A program made the translations under genes and the position numbers. From Reyranella humidisoli (lineage in GTDB: Bacteria > Pseudomonadota > Alphaproteobacteria > Reyranellales > Reyranellaceae): a stretch of DNA of 64,000 nucleotides. The notes under the pieces were generated by a model, which made no database searches, was not told the DNA's origin, and was given only the letters and a program-made list of their open reading frames with translations. Shown piece by piece: positions 9,316-18,903 of the stretch (position 1 is the stretch's first letter; the number at the start of each line of letters is the position of its first letter). The DNA lies in assembly GCF_019039055.1 (NCBI RefSeq), contig NZ_JAHOPB010000001.1, positions 434,001 to 498,000 of the forward strand, given 5' to 3'.

Positions 9316-10185
9316 ATGGCCATCGCCGAACAAGTTCAAGCTCTCTCCGCCCGCCGCCGGCTTTTCGCCGTGCCGCTGGGCGTCACGCTGGCGCTCGCGT
9401 GGCTGGTGCTGATGATCGTGACGGCACTGGGGGCGGACTTCCTGGTGCCCTATTCGATCACCGCGCTCGACCTCAAGGCGCGGCTGGCGCCGCCCGTCCT
9501 GATGGGCGGGACATGGGCCCATCTGCTGGGCACCGACGAACTCGGCCGCGACGTGCTCTCGCGCCTCATCATGTCGATCCGCATGAGCCTCCTGATAGCG
9601 CTGTTCGGCACCCTGATCGCCGCGACGCTCGGCACGGCGCTGGGCTTCCTCGCCGCGCATTTCCGCAAGGCCATCGAGCAGGTCGTGCTGATGGCCATCG
9701 ATTTCCAGGCCAGCATGCCGTTCATGATCATCGCGCTGTCGGTGCTGGCCTTCCTCGGCAACAGCCTGCCGCTGTTCATCGCGCTGATGGGCTTCCATTC
9801 CTGGGAACGCTACGCCCGCATCACCCGCGGCCTCACCCTGGCGGCCAACGAACAGGGCTATGCCGCCGCGATCCGCCAGCTCGGCGCCAGCCCGGCACGC
9901 ATCTACAGCCTGCACATCCTGCCGAACATCGCCTCGACCCTGATCGTGTCGATGACGCTCACCTTCCCCGAGATCATCCTGCTGGAAAGTGGCCTGTCGT
10001 TCCTCGGCCTCGGCGTGCAGCCGCCGCTCGCCTCGCTCGGCAACATGGTGGGCTACGGCCGCGAATACATCAGCCACGCGCCGTGGATCATGCTGGCGCC
10101 GGCCGCCACCATCGTTCTCACAACGCTGTCGATCAGCCTTTTAGGCGACTGGCTGCGCGACCGGCTCGATCCGACCCTGCGCTGA
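9316..10185 (+). CDS. Peptide ABC transporter permease (DppC/OppC-like)
   Basis: The second permease, 289 residues and last gene of the operon. Features are the N-terminal OppC_N helix (VTLALAWLVLMIVTALGADF), the family motif HLLGTDELGRDVLSRLIMS, and the EAA loop GYAAAIRQLGASPARIYSLHILPN. It starts 2 bp after the DppB-like stop. The order receptor, D, F, B, C is complete here, so a functional importer is expected. The operon ends 6 bp before a convergent gene. Confidence 0.94.
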   Translation: MAIAEQVQALSARRRLFAVPLGVTLALAWLVLMIVTALGADFLVPYSITALDLKARLAPPVLMGGTWAHLLGTDELGRDVLSRLIMSIRMSLLIALFGTLIAATLGTALGFLAAHFRKAIEQVVLMAIDFQASMPFMIIALSVLAFLGNSLPLFIALMGFHSWERYARITRGLTLAANEQGYAAAIRQLGASPARIYSLHILPNIASTLIVSMTLTFPEIILLESGLSFLGLGVQPPLASLGNMVGYGREYISHAPWIMLAPAATIVLTTLSISLLGDWLRDRLDPTLR

Positions 10186-10191
10186 CTGTTC

Positions 10192-10794
10192 CTAGGCCTT
10201 CTTTGTTCCCTGCGGATAGAGCGTCTCGCCGCGCTTCAGCATCTCGACGAAGGTCGCGATCTTCCGCTTTCGCCCCGCCTCGGTCTTGAGGTTGTTGAGC
10301 TGGAAGGCCAGCGCAAAGCGGTTCTGGGCATTGAGCCGGGCCAGCATCGCCTTCGCCTCGGGCTCGGCGTCGATGGCCGCCTGCAGTTCGTCGGGAATCG
10401 TCGAGCCCCTGGTCCGATAGGCGCGCTCCCAGCGACCATCCTTCTTCGCGGCCTCCACCTGGTCCAGCCCGTGCACCGTCATGCGCCCTTCCCCGATCAG
10501 CCGCGCGACGTTCTCGACGTTGACCTGGCTCCAGATGCTCCGGGGGCGGCGCGGCGTATAGCGCTGCAGGAAGCTCTTCTCGTCGAGTCCCTTGCAGATG
10601 CCGTCGATCCAGCCCCAGCAGAGAACGACGTCGATGGCTTCCTTGGCCGTGATCGACTGCACCCCCGACTTGATCTTGAAGATCCTGATCCAGAGTTCGT
10701 CTTCCTTGTCGTGGTGCCTGCCGAGCCACTTGTAGAAGCTCCCCGCGTCCTCGAAGAGGCGGACCTTGGCCGGATCGACCTTGACCGGCGCCAT
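10192..10794 (-). CDS. YdeI/OmpD-associated family protein
   Basis: A 200-residue cytoplasmic protein of the YdeI family (N-terminal DUF1801-like/YdeI domain, C-terminal OmdA-type helices). Recognisable segments are FYKWLGRHHDKEDELWIRIFKIKSG, the VLCWGWIDGICKGLDEKSFLQRYTPRRPRSIWS block, and the C-terminal LNAQNRFALAFQLNNLKTEAGRKRKI. In E. coli relatives are linked to stress and cationic peptide resistance, but the biochemical function is not established. Its ATG overlaps the TGA of the upstream dehydratase gene (TGATG), so the two are probably co-translated although their link is unclear. Confidence 0.85.
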   Translation of the reverse strand: MAPVKVDPAKVRLFEDAGSFYKWLGRHHDKEDELWIRIFKIKSGVQSITAKEAIDVVLCWGWIDGICKGLDEKSFLQRYTPRRPRSIWSQVNVENVARLIGEGRMTVHGLDQVEAAKKDGRWERAYRTRGSTIPDELQAAIDAEPEAKAMLARLNAQNRFALAFQLNNLKTEAGRKRKIATFVEMLKRGETLYPQGTKKA

Positions 10795-11930
10795 CAGCAG
10801 ACCCGGTAGCGTTCGACCGCATCCCAATCGAGCTCGATGCCGAGGCCGGGCCCGTCCGGCAGCAGGACGTGCCCGTCTTCGAGCTTGAGCGGCGTCTTGA
10901 GCAGCCTGGTGCGCAGTTCGTTGTCGCTCATGTCGTATTCGAGCATCGAGGGATGCGGCGGATGCTCGGTGTGCGGTGTCGCCGGCAGCGCGGCCAGGAA
11001 GTGGCAGGCGGTCGCGAGGCCCACCGCCCCGCCCCAGACATGCGGCGCGACCCGCAGGTTCTGCGCGTGCGCCAGCGCCACGATGCGCTTGGCCTCGGTG
11101 ATTCCGCCCACACCCGGAATCGAGGGCTGAACGATGTCGATGCAACGCCCGTCGATCAGCGCACGGAAGTCGCGGACCGCGTGATGCGCCTCGCCGGCCG
11201 CCAGGGCGATCGGCGAACGCGCGCGCAATTCGGCATAGCCGCGGAAATCGCCCGGCGGCAGCGGCTCCTCGATCCAGTGGATGCCGAACGGCTCGATCGC
11301 CCGTGCGCATTCCAGCGCCACGTCGACGGTATAAGCGCCATTGATGTCGACCAGCAGCAGCTTGTCCGGCCCAATCGCTTCGCGCGCGAGCTTCACGCGC
11401 TCGATGTCGCTCCTGATGCCGCGGCCGATTTTGATCTTGGTCCCGGCATAGGGATGGGCCGCGGCCTCCGCCATCATGTGCTCGAGCTGGCGATCCGGGT
11501 CATTGGAAAAGAAGCCGGTCGAGGCGTAGGCCGGAAAGCGTGTCGCGCCGCAGCCGCCGATCAGGTCGCAGACGCGCACGCCGAAGCCCCGCGCGATGGC
11601 ATCCCACAGCGCCACGTTGATTCCGGCAAGGCACGAGGTGAGCTGGTTGCCGACGCCCAGGTGATAGATCGCGTTGCGCACGCGCGCCTCGACATGGTCG
11701 AAGTCGAAGACGCTGCGGCCGACGAACATCGGCTCGAGCATGCGGAAATACTCGCGCGTGACCAGCGGATTGCCGAAGGCCTCGCCGATGCCCTTCACGC
11801 CCTGGTCGGTCTCGACCTCGACCAGCCCGCCCTGGCGCCGGAAGCCGCCGCCCCGCGACATGCCGTAGGCTTTTTCCGGCGCGAAGGCATATTCGAGTCC
11901 GATGAACGAAAGACGGCGGATCGTCGGCAT
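10794..11930 (-). CDS. Mandelate racemase/muconate lactonizing enzyme family protein
   Basis: A 378-residue enolase-superfamily enzyme that abstracts a proton alpha to a carboxylate, acting as a dehydratase, epimerase or cycloisomerase. The catalytic Lys motif is TKIKIGRG (KxK). The three metal ligands fall at LLVDINGAY (Asp), HWIEEPLPP (Glu) and AAGEAHHA (Glu). The later PHVWGGAVG segment supplies the active-site His region. The start MPTIRRLSFIGLEY is preceded by AGGAG. It stands divergent to the reductase/CoA-transferase operon. A sugar-acid or aromatic-acid substrate is possible; the subgroup cannot be fixed by eye. Confidence 0.92.
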   Translation of the reverse strand: MPTIRRLSFIGLEYAFAPEKAYGMSRGGGFRRQGGLVEVETDQGVKGIGEAFGNPLVTREYFRMLEPMFVGRSVFDFDHVEARVRNAIYHLGVGNQLTSCLAGINVALWDAIARGFGVRVCDLIGGCGATRFPAYASTGFFSNDPDRQLEHMMAEAAAHPYAGTKIKIGRGIRSDIERVKLAREAIGPDKLLLVDINGAYTVDVALECARAIEPFGIHWIEEPLPPGDFRGYAELRARSPIALAAGEAHHAVRDFRALIDGRCIDIVQPSIPGVGGITEAKRIVALAHAQNLRVAPHVWGGAVGLATACHFLAALPATPHTEHPPHPSMLEYDMSDNELRTRLLKTPLKLEDGHVLLPDGPGLGIELDWDAVERYRVC

Positions 11931-11990
11931 GGCAGCTCCTGCAAATCCCGCGCTATGGTGGGGTCCAAAGACAATCGGAGGCAACCGCTC

Positions 11991-13004
11991 ATGACCATCC
12001 CCAAAACGCACCGCCGCGTCGTCCTCGTGCGCCGCCCGCCCGGCGAGCCGGCCGAATCCGATTTCCGCGTCGAGGAAGCACCGGTTCCCGAGCCTCGTCA
12101 CGGCGAGGTGCTGGTCAAGGTCCACTATCTCTCGCTCGATCCTTACCAGCGTGGCCGCATGCGCGACGCCGCTTCCTACGCTGCCGCTGTCGGCCTCGGC
12201 GAGGTAATGACCGGCGGCACGGTGGGCGAGGTCGTGGCCTCGCAGCACCCGGACTTCAAGGTCGGCGACATCGTCGAGGACCGGCTCGGCTGGCAGGAGT
12301 ATGCGATCGGCGGCGGACCGGCGCTGCGCAAGGTCGATCCCTCGCTGGCGCCGATCTCGACCGCCAACGGCGTGCTGGGCATGCCCGGCATGACCGCCTA
12401 TTTCGGCCTGCTGCATGTCGGCCAGCCCAAGCCCGGCGAGACGGTCGTGGTGTCGGCGGCCTCGGGTGCGGTCGGCCAGGTGGTGGGGCAGATCGCCAAG
12501 ATCATGGGGTGCCGCACCGTCGGCATCGCCGGCGGCGCGAAGAAGTGCGCCTTCGTGAAGGACGAGCTCGGCTTCGATGCCTGCATCGACTACAAGGCGG
12601 AGAAGGACCTCGACGCCGCGCTGCGCGCGGCCTGCCCCAACGGGCCCGACGTCTACTTCGACAATGTCGGCGGCGAGATCACCGACGCCGTGCTGCGCAA
12701 TATCAACTTCTTCGGCCGCGTGGCGCTGTGCGGCTCGATCTCGCAGTACAACGCGACCGGCGCCTCGATGGGGCCGCGCCTGCTTGGCACCTTTGTCGGC
12801 AAGCGCGTGATGGCGCGCGGCTTCATCGTCACCGACTTCGCGCAGCATTACGGTCCTGCGATGCGCCAGATGGGGGAATGGATCCGCAGCGGCCAGCTCA
12901 AGTACCGCGAGGACATCGTCGAGGGCATCGACAAGGCGCCGCGCGCCTTCATCGGCCTGCTGCGCGGCGAGAACTTCGGCAAAATGCTGGTCAAGCTCGC
13001 ATGA
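11991..13004 (+). CDS. NADP-dependent MDR oxidoreductase (LTB4 dehydrogenase/CurA-like)
   Basis: A 337-residue zinc-independent medium-chain dehydrogenase/reductase that typically reduces the double bond of alpha,beta-unsaturated carbonyls with NADPH. The N-terminal GroES-like domain has the VHYLSLDPYQRGRMRD segment diagnostic of the prostaglandin reductase/CurA group. The Rossmann domain has VSAASGAVGQVVGQIAKIMG and the catalytic-domain segment YFDNVGGEITDAVL. CGGAGG lies 9 bp ahead of the ATG. The stop overlaps the CoA-transferase start (ATGA). It is the first gene of a three-gene reductase-transferase-reductase set. Confidence 0.93.
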   Translation: MTIPKTHRRVVLVRRPPGEPAESDFRVEEAPVPEPRHGEVLVKVHYLSLDPYQRGRMRDAASYAAAVGLGEVMTGGTVGEVVASQHPDFKVGDIVEDRLGWQEYAIGGGPALRKVDPSLAPISTANGVLGMPGMTAYFGLLHVGQPKPGETVVVSAASGAVGQVVGQIAKIMGCRTVGIAGGAKKCAFVKDELGFDACIDYKAEKDLDAALRAACPNGPDVYFDNVGGEITDAVLRNINFFGRVALCGSISQYNATGASMGPRLLGTFVGKRVMARGFIVTDFAQHYGPAMRQMGEWIRSGQLKYREDIVEGIDKAPRAFIGLLRGENFGKMLVKLA

Positions 13005-14188
13005 GCTACGACGCGCCTTTCGCCGGCCTCAAGGTCGTCGACCTGAGCCAGGGCATTGCCGGCCCCTATTGCGCCATGCTGCTGGCCCAGCACGGCGCAG
13101 AGGTGATCAAGGTCGAGGGGATCGGCGAGGGCGACTGGGCGCGCACGCTCGGCGTCCACTATGAGAGCCACAGCGCCTTCTCGATCATCGGCAACATGGG
13201 CAAGCGCAGCCTGTCGGTGGACCTGAAGAGCGAGGCCGGCAAGGAGATCGTCTGGCGCCTGCTGAAGGACGCCGACATCTTCCTCGAAGGCTTCCGGCCC
13301 GGCGCGATCAAGCGCCTGGGCTTCGACTATGCGTCGGTGTCGGCCCGCGTGCCGCGTCTGCTCTATGTGTCGATCTCGGGCTTCGGCCAGACCGGGCCGC
13401 TGGCCGAGCGTCCCGCGATGGATCCAGTGTTGCAGGCCTATACCGGCATGATGGCGGAGAATCGTGGCGAGGACGGGATTCCCCATCGCGTGCCGGTAAT
13501 CGTCGTCGACATGTCGACGGCGCTCTACGCCTTCCAGGCCGTCAGCGCCGCGCTCTACGCGCGCCGCGACGAGACGAAGGGGCGCTACATCGACGTGAGC
13601 CTGATGCAATCGGCGACGGCATTGCAGTCGATCCGGCTGATGGCCTGCCATCTCGAGGGTGGCACGATGAAGCCCGGCGGCGTTCCCGGCGGCGTGTTCA
13701 GGACGGCCGACGGCTGGATGTCGATCCTGGCCCTCAAGGACCGCGACTGGCAGAGCCTCTGCGCGCTGATGGAGGTGCCTGCGCTGGCACACGAAGAGCG
13801 CTTCGCCACGCCGGCGGCGCGCCTCGCCAACGAGGCGGCGCTCTATGCGATCGTGCGGCCGATGATCGAGTCGAAGCCCTCCGCGCACTGGAGCGAGAAG
13901 CTCACGGAGGCGAAGCTGATGCACGAGCGGCTGAACAGCTACGCCGACTTCCTGGAGCAGCCGCATGTGAAGGAGACCGGGCTGATCCACTGGCTCGAGC
14001 AGGCCGGCGTACCACAAAAGGTCCCGGTGCCCGCCCTGCCCGGCATGCTGCCGCCGGCGCCCGGAACGGCCCGCGCCGAAGCCCCGGTGACCGGCCAGCA
14101 CAGCCGCGCGATCCTGGGCGAACACGGCTACTCGGAAAGTGAGATCGAGGCCCTGTTGGCCAGCGGCACCATTGCGACGACGAGGTAG
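13001..14188 (+). CDS. CaiB/BaiF family acyl-CoA transferase
   Basis: A 395-residue class III CoA-transferase that moves CoA between carboxylic acids, activating a substrate for degradation. It starts [30 protein letters not shown], the family N-terminus. The usual catalytic Asp lies in the [17 protein letters not shown] block. The [15 protein letters not shown] segment is also typical. Overlap with the upstream reductase and a 3-bp gap to the downstream reductase indicate one operon, so CoA activation and enone reduction probably belong to one pathway. Confidence 0.94.
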   Translation: MSYDAPFAGLKVVDLSQGIAGPYCAMLLAQHGAEVIKVEGIGEGDWARTLGVHYESHSAFSIIGNMGKRSLSVDLKSEAGKEIVWRLLKDADIFLEGFRPGAIKRLGFDYASVSARVPRLLYVSISGFGQTGPLAERPAMDPVLQAYTGMMAENRGEDGIPHRVPVIVVDMSTALYAFQAVSAALYARRDETKGRYIDVSLMQSATALQSIRLMACHLEGGTMKPGGVPGGVFRTADGWMSILALKDRDWQSLCALMEVPALAHEERFATPAARLANEAALYAIVRPMIESKPSAHWSEKLTEAKLMHERLNSYADFLEQPHVKETGLIHWLEQAGVPQKVPVPALPGMLPPAPGTARAEAPVTGQHSRAILGEHGYSESEIEALLASGTIATTR

Positions 14189-14191
14189 GAC

Positions 14192-15253
14192 ATGCAGAAG
14201 AAAGCCGTCGTGGTCGGCGCGCTGGGCGTCATCGGCCGCTATATCGTCGAGCGGCTTGTGGCGGAGGGCGACTGGCAGGTGATCGGCCTGTCGCGCCGGC
14301 CGGAGAAGAACGGACCGCGCTATCGCCACATCTCCGTCGACCTGCTCGACCTCGACGATGTGGCCGTGAAGCTCGAAGGGCTGCGCGACGTCAGCCACGT
14401 CTTCTACGCCGCTTTCCAGGCCGGCACCGGCAACGCGGCGGGCTATGCGTCGGTGATCGCACCCAATCGCGACATGCTGGTGAATTCGGTGACCGCCATC
14501 GCCGGGGCGTCCAAAAAACTGCAGCGCGTCGTGCTGGTCACCGGCACCAAGTATTACGGCACGCATCTCGGGCCTCTGAAGACGCCGATGCGAGAGACCG
14601 ATCCGCGCCACATGCCGCCGGACTTCTACTTCGACCAGATCGACTGGCTGACGGCGTTCCAGCGCGGCAAGGCGTGGAGCTGGACCGAACTCAGGCCCCA
14701 GACTCTCTGCGGCTTCGCGCCGGGCACGGCGATGAGCATCATGCCGGCCATCGCCGTCTATGCCACGATCTCGAAAGAACTCGGCCTGCCGCTGCGCTTC
14801 CCCGGCAAGCCGGGCGCCTACGGCACCATCTATCAGGTGACGGACTCCTCGCACTTCGCGAGTGCCGCCCTGTGGGCCGCCACCGAGAAGCGCGCCGCCA
14901 ACCAGGCCTACAACATCACCAACGGCGACTATTTCCGCTGGCGCAACGTCTGGCCCCGCATCGCGCAGGTCTTCGACATGAAGGTGGGCGAGTTGCAGAC
15001 CATCAGCCTGACCCAGCAGATGGCCGACAAGGCCGAAATGTGGGCGGCGATGACGAAGAAATACCGACTGAAGAAGTTCGATTTCGGCCAGCTCGTCGCC
15101 TGGCCCTTCGCCGACTATGTGTTCGGTTCCGACTGGGACGTGATGTCCGACGTCACCAAAAGCCGCCAGCACGGCTTCCACGAGGTGGTCGACAGCGAGG
15201 CCATGTTCGAGCGCCTGCTGACCCGCTTCCGCAAGGAGCGGATCGTACCCTAG
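14192..15253 (+). CDS. NAD(P)-dependent PRISE-like short-chain reductase
   Basis: A 353-residue extended SDR resembling progesterone 5-beta-reductase/iridoid synthase (PRISE) enzymes, which reduce enones. The N-terminal nucleotide motif is GALGVIGRYIVERL. Family-specific motifs are VTGTKYYGTHLG (the Lys of the reordered active site), PPDFYFDQIDWL (the catalytic Tyr position) and TELRPQTLCGFAPG. Bacterial members are often called 'SDR family oxidoreductase'. The natural substrate is probably an alpha,beta-unsaturated carbonyl, in keeping with the adjoining MDR reductase; the steroid name should not be taken literally. Confidence 0.85.
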   Translation: MQKKAVVVGALGVIGRYIVERLVAEGDWQVIGLSRRPEKNGPRYRHISVDLLDLDDVAVKLEGLRDVSHVFYAAFQAGTGNAAGYASVIAPNRDMLVNSVTAIAGASKKLQRVVLVTGTKYYGTHLGPLKTPMRETDPRHMPPDFYFDQIDWLTAFQRGKAWSWTELRPQTLCGFAPGTAMSIMPAIAVYATISKELGLPLRFPGKPGAYGTIYQVTDSSHFASAALWAATEKRAANQAYNITNGDYFRWRNVWPRIAQVFDMKVGELQTISLTQQMADKAEMWAAMTKKYRLKKFDFGQLVAWPFADYVFGSDWDVMSDVTKSRQHGFHEVVDSEAMFERLLTRFRKERIVP

Positions 15254-15352
15254 CGGGCGACCAACCCACGCATTACAAGGTGACATGGCCCGGACATTGC
15301 TCGGGTCCTGACGGCTGCGGGGGCGCCGTCCCTGGGGGAGCATTTCGGTCTT

Positions 15353-15967
15353 ATGAGTGAGTCATCGCGTCTCCTGCCACCCGAACCGTGGCCCCAGCGT
15401 ATCTCGCGCATCCTGTCGTGGATCGGGGGGGCCATCATCCTCGTCGGCTGCAGCGGCCTGATCACCATCGACGTCATCACGCGCTTCCTCTTCAAGCGTG
15501 GCATGGTCGAGAGCTTCGAGATGTCGGGCTATGCCCTGGCCGCCTGCATCGGGCTCGGCCTCGGCTTCGCCACCACCTCCAAGACCCATATCCGGGTCGA
15601 TATCCTGCTCGATGCCTTTCCGCGGCCGGTCAGAGTCGCCTTCGACCTCATCGCGGCCTTTTCGCTGGCGGTGATCGCGGTCGCACTCGCCTGGTTCTGC
15701 TGGGGCACGCTCGCCCAGTCGATGGCGATGAACGCCAAGTCCGTGTCCGCCCTCCAGACGCCGATGGCGCTGCCGCAGTCGATCTGGTGGATCGGCATCT
15801 TCTGGTTTGCCTGTGTCGCGGTCCTGCTGCCCATCCAGGCCGTGCTGCGCCTAGTGGCCGGCGATCGTCACGGCTTCGATGCCCTGATCGGCAGCCTGCG
15901 CGTCAACGAGGAGATTAGCCAGGCGGGCGTCGAACAGACATCGCCCGCCGACGGAGCCGGGCGATGA
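15353..15967 (+). CDS. dctQ: TRAP transporter small permease (DctQ)
   Basis: A 204-residue inner-membrane subunit of a tripartite ATP-independent periplasmic transporter, which imports organic acids using an ion gradient. Four transmembrane helices are visible (about residues 20-42, 58-78, 97-120, 140-160). The first cytoplasmic region ITIDVITRFLFKRGMVESFEMSGYALAA is the family signature. GGGGGAG precedes the ATG by about 12 bp. The stop overlaps the DctM start (ATGA at 15964-15967). The 100-bp gap after the PRISE gene could hold a promoter, but I see no clear one. Confidence 0.92.
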   Translation: MSESSRLLPPEPWPQRISRILSWIGGAIILVGCSGLITIDVITRFLFKRGMVESFEMSGYALAACIGLGLGFATTSKTHIRVDILLDAFPRPVRVAFDLIAAFSLAVIAVALAWFCWGTLAQSMAMNAKSVSALQTPMALPQSIWWIGIFWFACVAVLLPIQAVLRLVAGDRHGFDALIGSLRVNEEISQAGVEQTSPADGAGR

Positions 15968-17256
15968 TCGGGACAGCCTTCACGCTGCTCGTCGTCCTGG
16001 TCGGCATCAGCCTGCCGGTCGCGGCCGCGCTGGGCCTGATGGCCTATGTCCTCTCGGAGCGCTTCGCCTTCTTCCCCATGACCGGGGCGATCGGCGAACT
16101 TGCCTGGAACTCCTCGAACGACTTCATCCTGATCGCCGCGCCCATGTTCATCATGATGGGCGAGCTGATGCACCGGTCGGGCATGAGCGAACGCCTGTTC
16201 TCGGCGCTGACGCCGTGGTTCGCGCGCATTCCCGGCAGGCTCATCCACACCAACATCGCCGCAAGCGCGATCTTCGCCGCCACCTCGGGCTCGTCGGTGG
16301 CCACGGCCGCCACCATCGGGACCGTCGCCATCCCCAACATGGACAAGGGCGGCTACAACCGGCCGCTCTTCCTGGGCTCGATCGCGGCCGGCGGGACGCT
16401 GGGCATCCTGATACCGCCCTCGATCAACATGATCATCTACGCTGTGCTCACGGACACCTCGGTGGCTGATCTCTATGCGGCGGGCTTCATTCCCGGCTTC
16501 CTGCTGGCGGGATTGTTCTCGCTGATGGTGCTGGCGCTCTGCCTGTTCCGGCCGCAATGGGCCGGCCCCAAAGCTGAAACGGCGAACCTCTGGCGCGAAC
16601 GCGTGTCGGGCCTGAAGAACCTGCTGCCGCCGCTCGGCCTTTTCCTCGTCGTCGTGGGGTCGATCTACGCCGGCATCGCCACGCCGACCGAGGCCGCCGC
16701 GCTCGGCCTGATGGCAACGCTGGGCCTGGTCGCGGCCAACGGCCAGCTCACCGTGCCGGTCCTGCTGCGCGCCTTCGAGGGCACGGTGCGTACGACCTGC
16801 ATGGTCATGCTGATCGTGATCGCGGCCTTCTTCCTCAACTTCGTCATGGTGTCGATCGGCCTCGTCAAGGCGATCACCGACACGGTGCTGGCGCTCGGCC
16901 TGTCGCCGCTCGGCATGCTGATCGCCATCGTCGTGTTCTACCTGATCCTGGGCTGCTTCATGGAGACGCTGTCCATGATGATCGCCACGACCCCGGTCGT
17001 GGTGCCGGTCATCGTTGCCCTCGGCTACAGCCCGGTCTGGTGGGGCATCGTCTTCGTCATCCTGATGGAGGCCGCCCTGATCACCCCGCCGGTCGGCTTG
17101 AACCTCTATGTCGTGCAGGCGGTGCGGCGCGGCGGCGCCTTCGCCGACCTCTGCATCGGCGCGCTGCCGTTCGTGGTGATGATGATCGTCATGATCGGCA
17201 TCCTGATTGCGTTTCCCCAGCTGGCCCTCTGGCTGCCGGCTCTTCTCAAGGCCTGA
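15964..17256 (+). CDS. dctM: TRAP transporter large permease (DctM)
   Basis: A 430-residue permease with about 12 transmembrane helices that forms the translocation path. Conserved DctM blocks are seen: IAAPMFIMMGELMHRSGM, the AASAIFAATSGSSVATAATIGTVAIP segment, GGTLGILIPPSINMIIYAVLT, and TPTEAAALGLMATLGL. It is translationally coupled to DctQ and followed after 19 bp by the binding protein, the full TRAP gene set. Confidence 0.96.
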   Translation: MIGTAFTLLVVLVGISLPVAAALGLMAYVLSERFAFFPMTGAIGELAWNSSNDFILIAAPMFIMMGELMHRSGMSERLFSALTPWFARIPGRLIHTNIAASAIFAATSGSSVATAATIGTVAIPNMDKGGYNRPLFLGSIAAGGTLGILIPPSINMIIYAVLTDTSVADLYAAGFIPGFLLAGLFSLMVLALCLFRPQWAGPKAETANLWRERVSGLKNLLPPLGLFLVVVGSIYAGIATPTEAAALGLMATLGLVAANGQLTVPVLLRAFEGTVRTTCMVMLIVIAAFFLNFVMVSIGLVKAITDTVLALGLSPLGMLIAIVVFYLILGCFMETLSMMIATTPVVVPVIVALGYSPVWWGIVFVILMEAALITPPVGLNLYVVQAVRRGGAFADLCIGALPFVVMMIVMIGILIAFPQLALWLPALLKA

Positions 17257-17275
17257 CCTTACAAAGGAGGATTTC

Positions 17276-18337
17276 ATGTCCCTGAAGCATCTCATCGCGG
17301 CAGCAGCTCTTGCCGGGTCTTTCATCGCCGGTGGCGCCTCGGCGCAGACGCCTGCGGCACTGCCCTCGACCTCTTTCAACGTCGTGGGCAGCATCGGCGG
17401 CCTGTCGATGTACACCAACCGCGAGCTGCCCTTCTGGACGGACACGGTGCCGAAGGCATCGGGCGGCGCCATCAAGGTCCAGGTCAAGCCCTTCACCGAG
17501 TTGGGCTTCAAGGGTGCCGAGGTCTTCCGCCTCGTCTCCAGCGGCACGCTTCAGTTCGCGACCACCGTGCTCAACTACAATTCCGGCGAAGTGCCGATGA
17601 ACGAAGCCGCCGACCTGGTGGGCCTCGTCGGTTCCGTCGAGGAACTCGAGAAGGTCATCGAGGCGATCCGCCCGGCCTACGCCAAGTTCCTCGAAGAGAA
17701 GCACGGCATCAAGCTGCTGGGCTTCGGTACCTACCAGGCGCAGGTCCTCTACTGCCGCGACGCCTTCGTCACCATCGCCGACCTGAAGGGCCGCAAGATC
17801 CGCGCGTCGGGCGCGTCGCAGCAGGCCTTCGTCACCCATATCGGCGCCTCGCCGCTCAACATCGCCTTCGCCGAGGTCCAGCCGGCGCTCGCCAGCGGCG
17901 TGGTCGATTGCGCCATCACCGGTGCGCTGTCGGGCTACAAGTCGAAGTGGCACGAGGCCGCGAAGTTCATTTCGCCCATGCCGGTCAATTTCGGCGTGGC
18001 CGCCCAGCTCGCGAACCTGAAGTGGTGGAACTCCCTCGACCCCAAGGTCCAGACCTTCCTGCAGACCGAACTGAACAAGCTCGAGAAGTCGATCTTCGAG
18101 CAGGCCCGGACCGAAACGCAGACCGGCATCAACTGCAACACCGGCACCGGCCCGTGCAGCGAGGGCGCGCCCGCCGCCATGAAGCTGGTTCCCGTGACGC
18201 CGGCCGACGAGGCCCTGCGCAAGGACGCCCTCACCAAGGCCATCCTGCCGTCCTTCGCCAAGCGCTGCGGTCCGGACTGCGTCAAGACCTGGAACGATAC
18301 GGTCGGCAAGACGCTGAACGTCACGCTTGCGCCGTAA
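17276..18337 (+). CDS. dctP: TRAP transporter substrate-binding protein (DctP)
   Basis: The periplasmic receptor of the TRAP system, 353 residues. A signal peptide (MSLKHLIAAAALAGS) ends near GGASAQ. The DctP-family ligand region includes GRKIRASGASQQAFVTHIG with the Arg that usually binds the ligand carboxylate, followed by LASGVVDCAITGALSGYKSKW. The start at 17276 is set by a near-perfect ribosome binding site, AAAGGAGG, 5 bp upstream. A pair of Cys around CNTGTGPCSEG is unusual for the family and could form a disulfide. The ligand is probably an organic acid processed by the neighbouring catabolic genes. Confidence 0.95.
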   Translation: MSLKHLIAAAALAGSFIAGGASAQTPAALPSTSFNVVGSIGGLSMYTNRELPFWTDTVPKASGGAIKVQVKPFTELGFKGAEVFRLVSSGTLQFATTVLNYNSGEVPMNEAADLVGLVGSVEELEKVIEAIRPAYAKFLEEKHGIKLLGFGTYQAQVLYCRDAFVTIADLKGRKIRASGASQQAFVTHIGASPLNIAFAEVQPALASGVVDCAITGALSGYKSKWHEAAKFISPMPVNFGVAAQLANLKWWNSLDPKVQTFLQTELNKLEKSIFEQARTETQTGINCNTGTGPCSEGAPAAMKLVPVTPADEALRKDALTKAILPSFAKRCGPDCVKTWNDTVGKTLNVTLAP

Positions 18338-18347
18338 CAGGCGTCCC

Positions 18348-18899
18348 GTGTTCACCCTGCTCGATCCCAGCAGTTATCTCCGCACGCCGTGGAAGAACGG
18401 CGGCGGCACGACCGTCGACATCGCCTTCGAGGACGATGTCTGGCGGTTCGGCCGGACGCCCATCGTGCAGCCCGGGCCCTTTTCCGACTATACGGGCTTC
18501 GACCGTGTGCAGGTTCTCGTCTCGGGCAGCGGCCTGGTGCTGGAGACGCCGACCGGGGAAATCGACGTGCGCCAGCCCTTTCGGCCGGTACGCTTCACGG
18601 GCGAAACCCCGATCGTGAGCCGGCTGGAAGCCGGCCCGGTCGAGGTGGTCAACCTGATCGGCCGCCGCGCACGGGTGAAGATCGACGTCGTCGTACTCGA
18701 CGAAGGACGCACGCTTCATATCGAACCGGGCACGCATTTCGCCTACACGCCGCACGGAGAGGCGACGGTCGCGGTCCAGGGCGACGAACGGAATCTGGCG
18801 GCCGATTGCGCGCTTCGGCTGGACGTCCCCGTGCCGACGCGGCTCACCGGCGTGAGGTCCTCAACGCTGGTCGCCAGCATTCTCGAGAGGCGGGAGTAA
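18348..18899 (+). CDS. HutD/Ves family protein
   Basis: A 183-residue bicupin of the HutD/Ves family. The diagnostic block TPWKNGGGTTVDIAF near the N-terminus is present, as is GRTPIVQPGPFSDYTGFDRVQVLVSG. HutD is associated with histidine utilisation in Pseudomonas and may act as a regulator or metabolite-buffering protein, but its activity is unproven; no other hut gene is seen here. I placed the start at the GTG at 18348; a TTG at 18327 would overlap the dctP stop. It lies directly behind the TRAP operon and 4 bp ahead of the reductase gene, so it is probably co-transcribed. Confidence 0.82.
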   Translation: MFTLLDPSSYLRTPWKNGGGTTVDIAFEDDVWRFGRTPIVQPGPFSDYTGFDRVQVLVSGSGLVLETPTGEIDVRQPFRPVRFTGETPIVSRLEAGPVEVVNLIGRRARVKIDVVVLDEGRTLHIEPGTHFAYTPHGEATVAVQGDERNLAADCALRLDVPVPTRLTGVRSSTLVASILERRE

Positions 18900-18903
18900 G
18901 TCG

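Noticed and set aside
12848-15343. An 831-codon minus-strand open frame
   Set aside because: It lies opposite the CoA-transferase and PRISE-like genes, which have strong motifs and overlapping start/stop signals.
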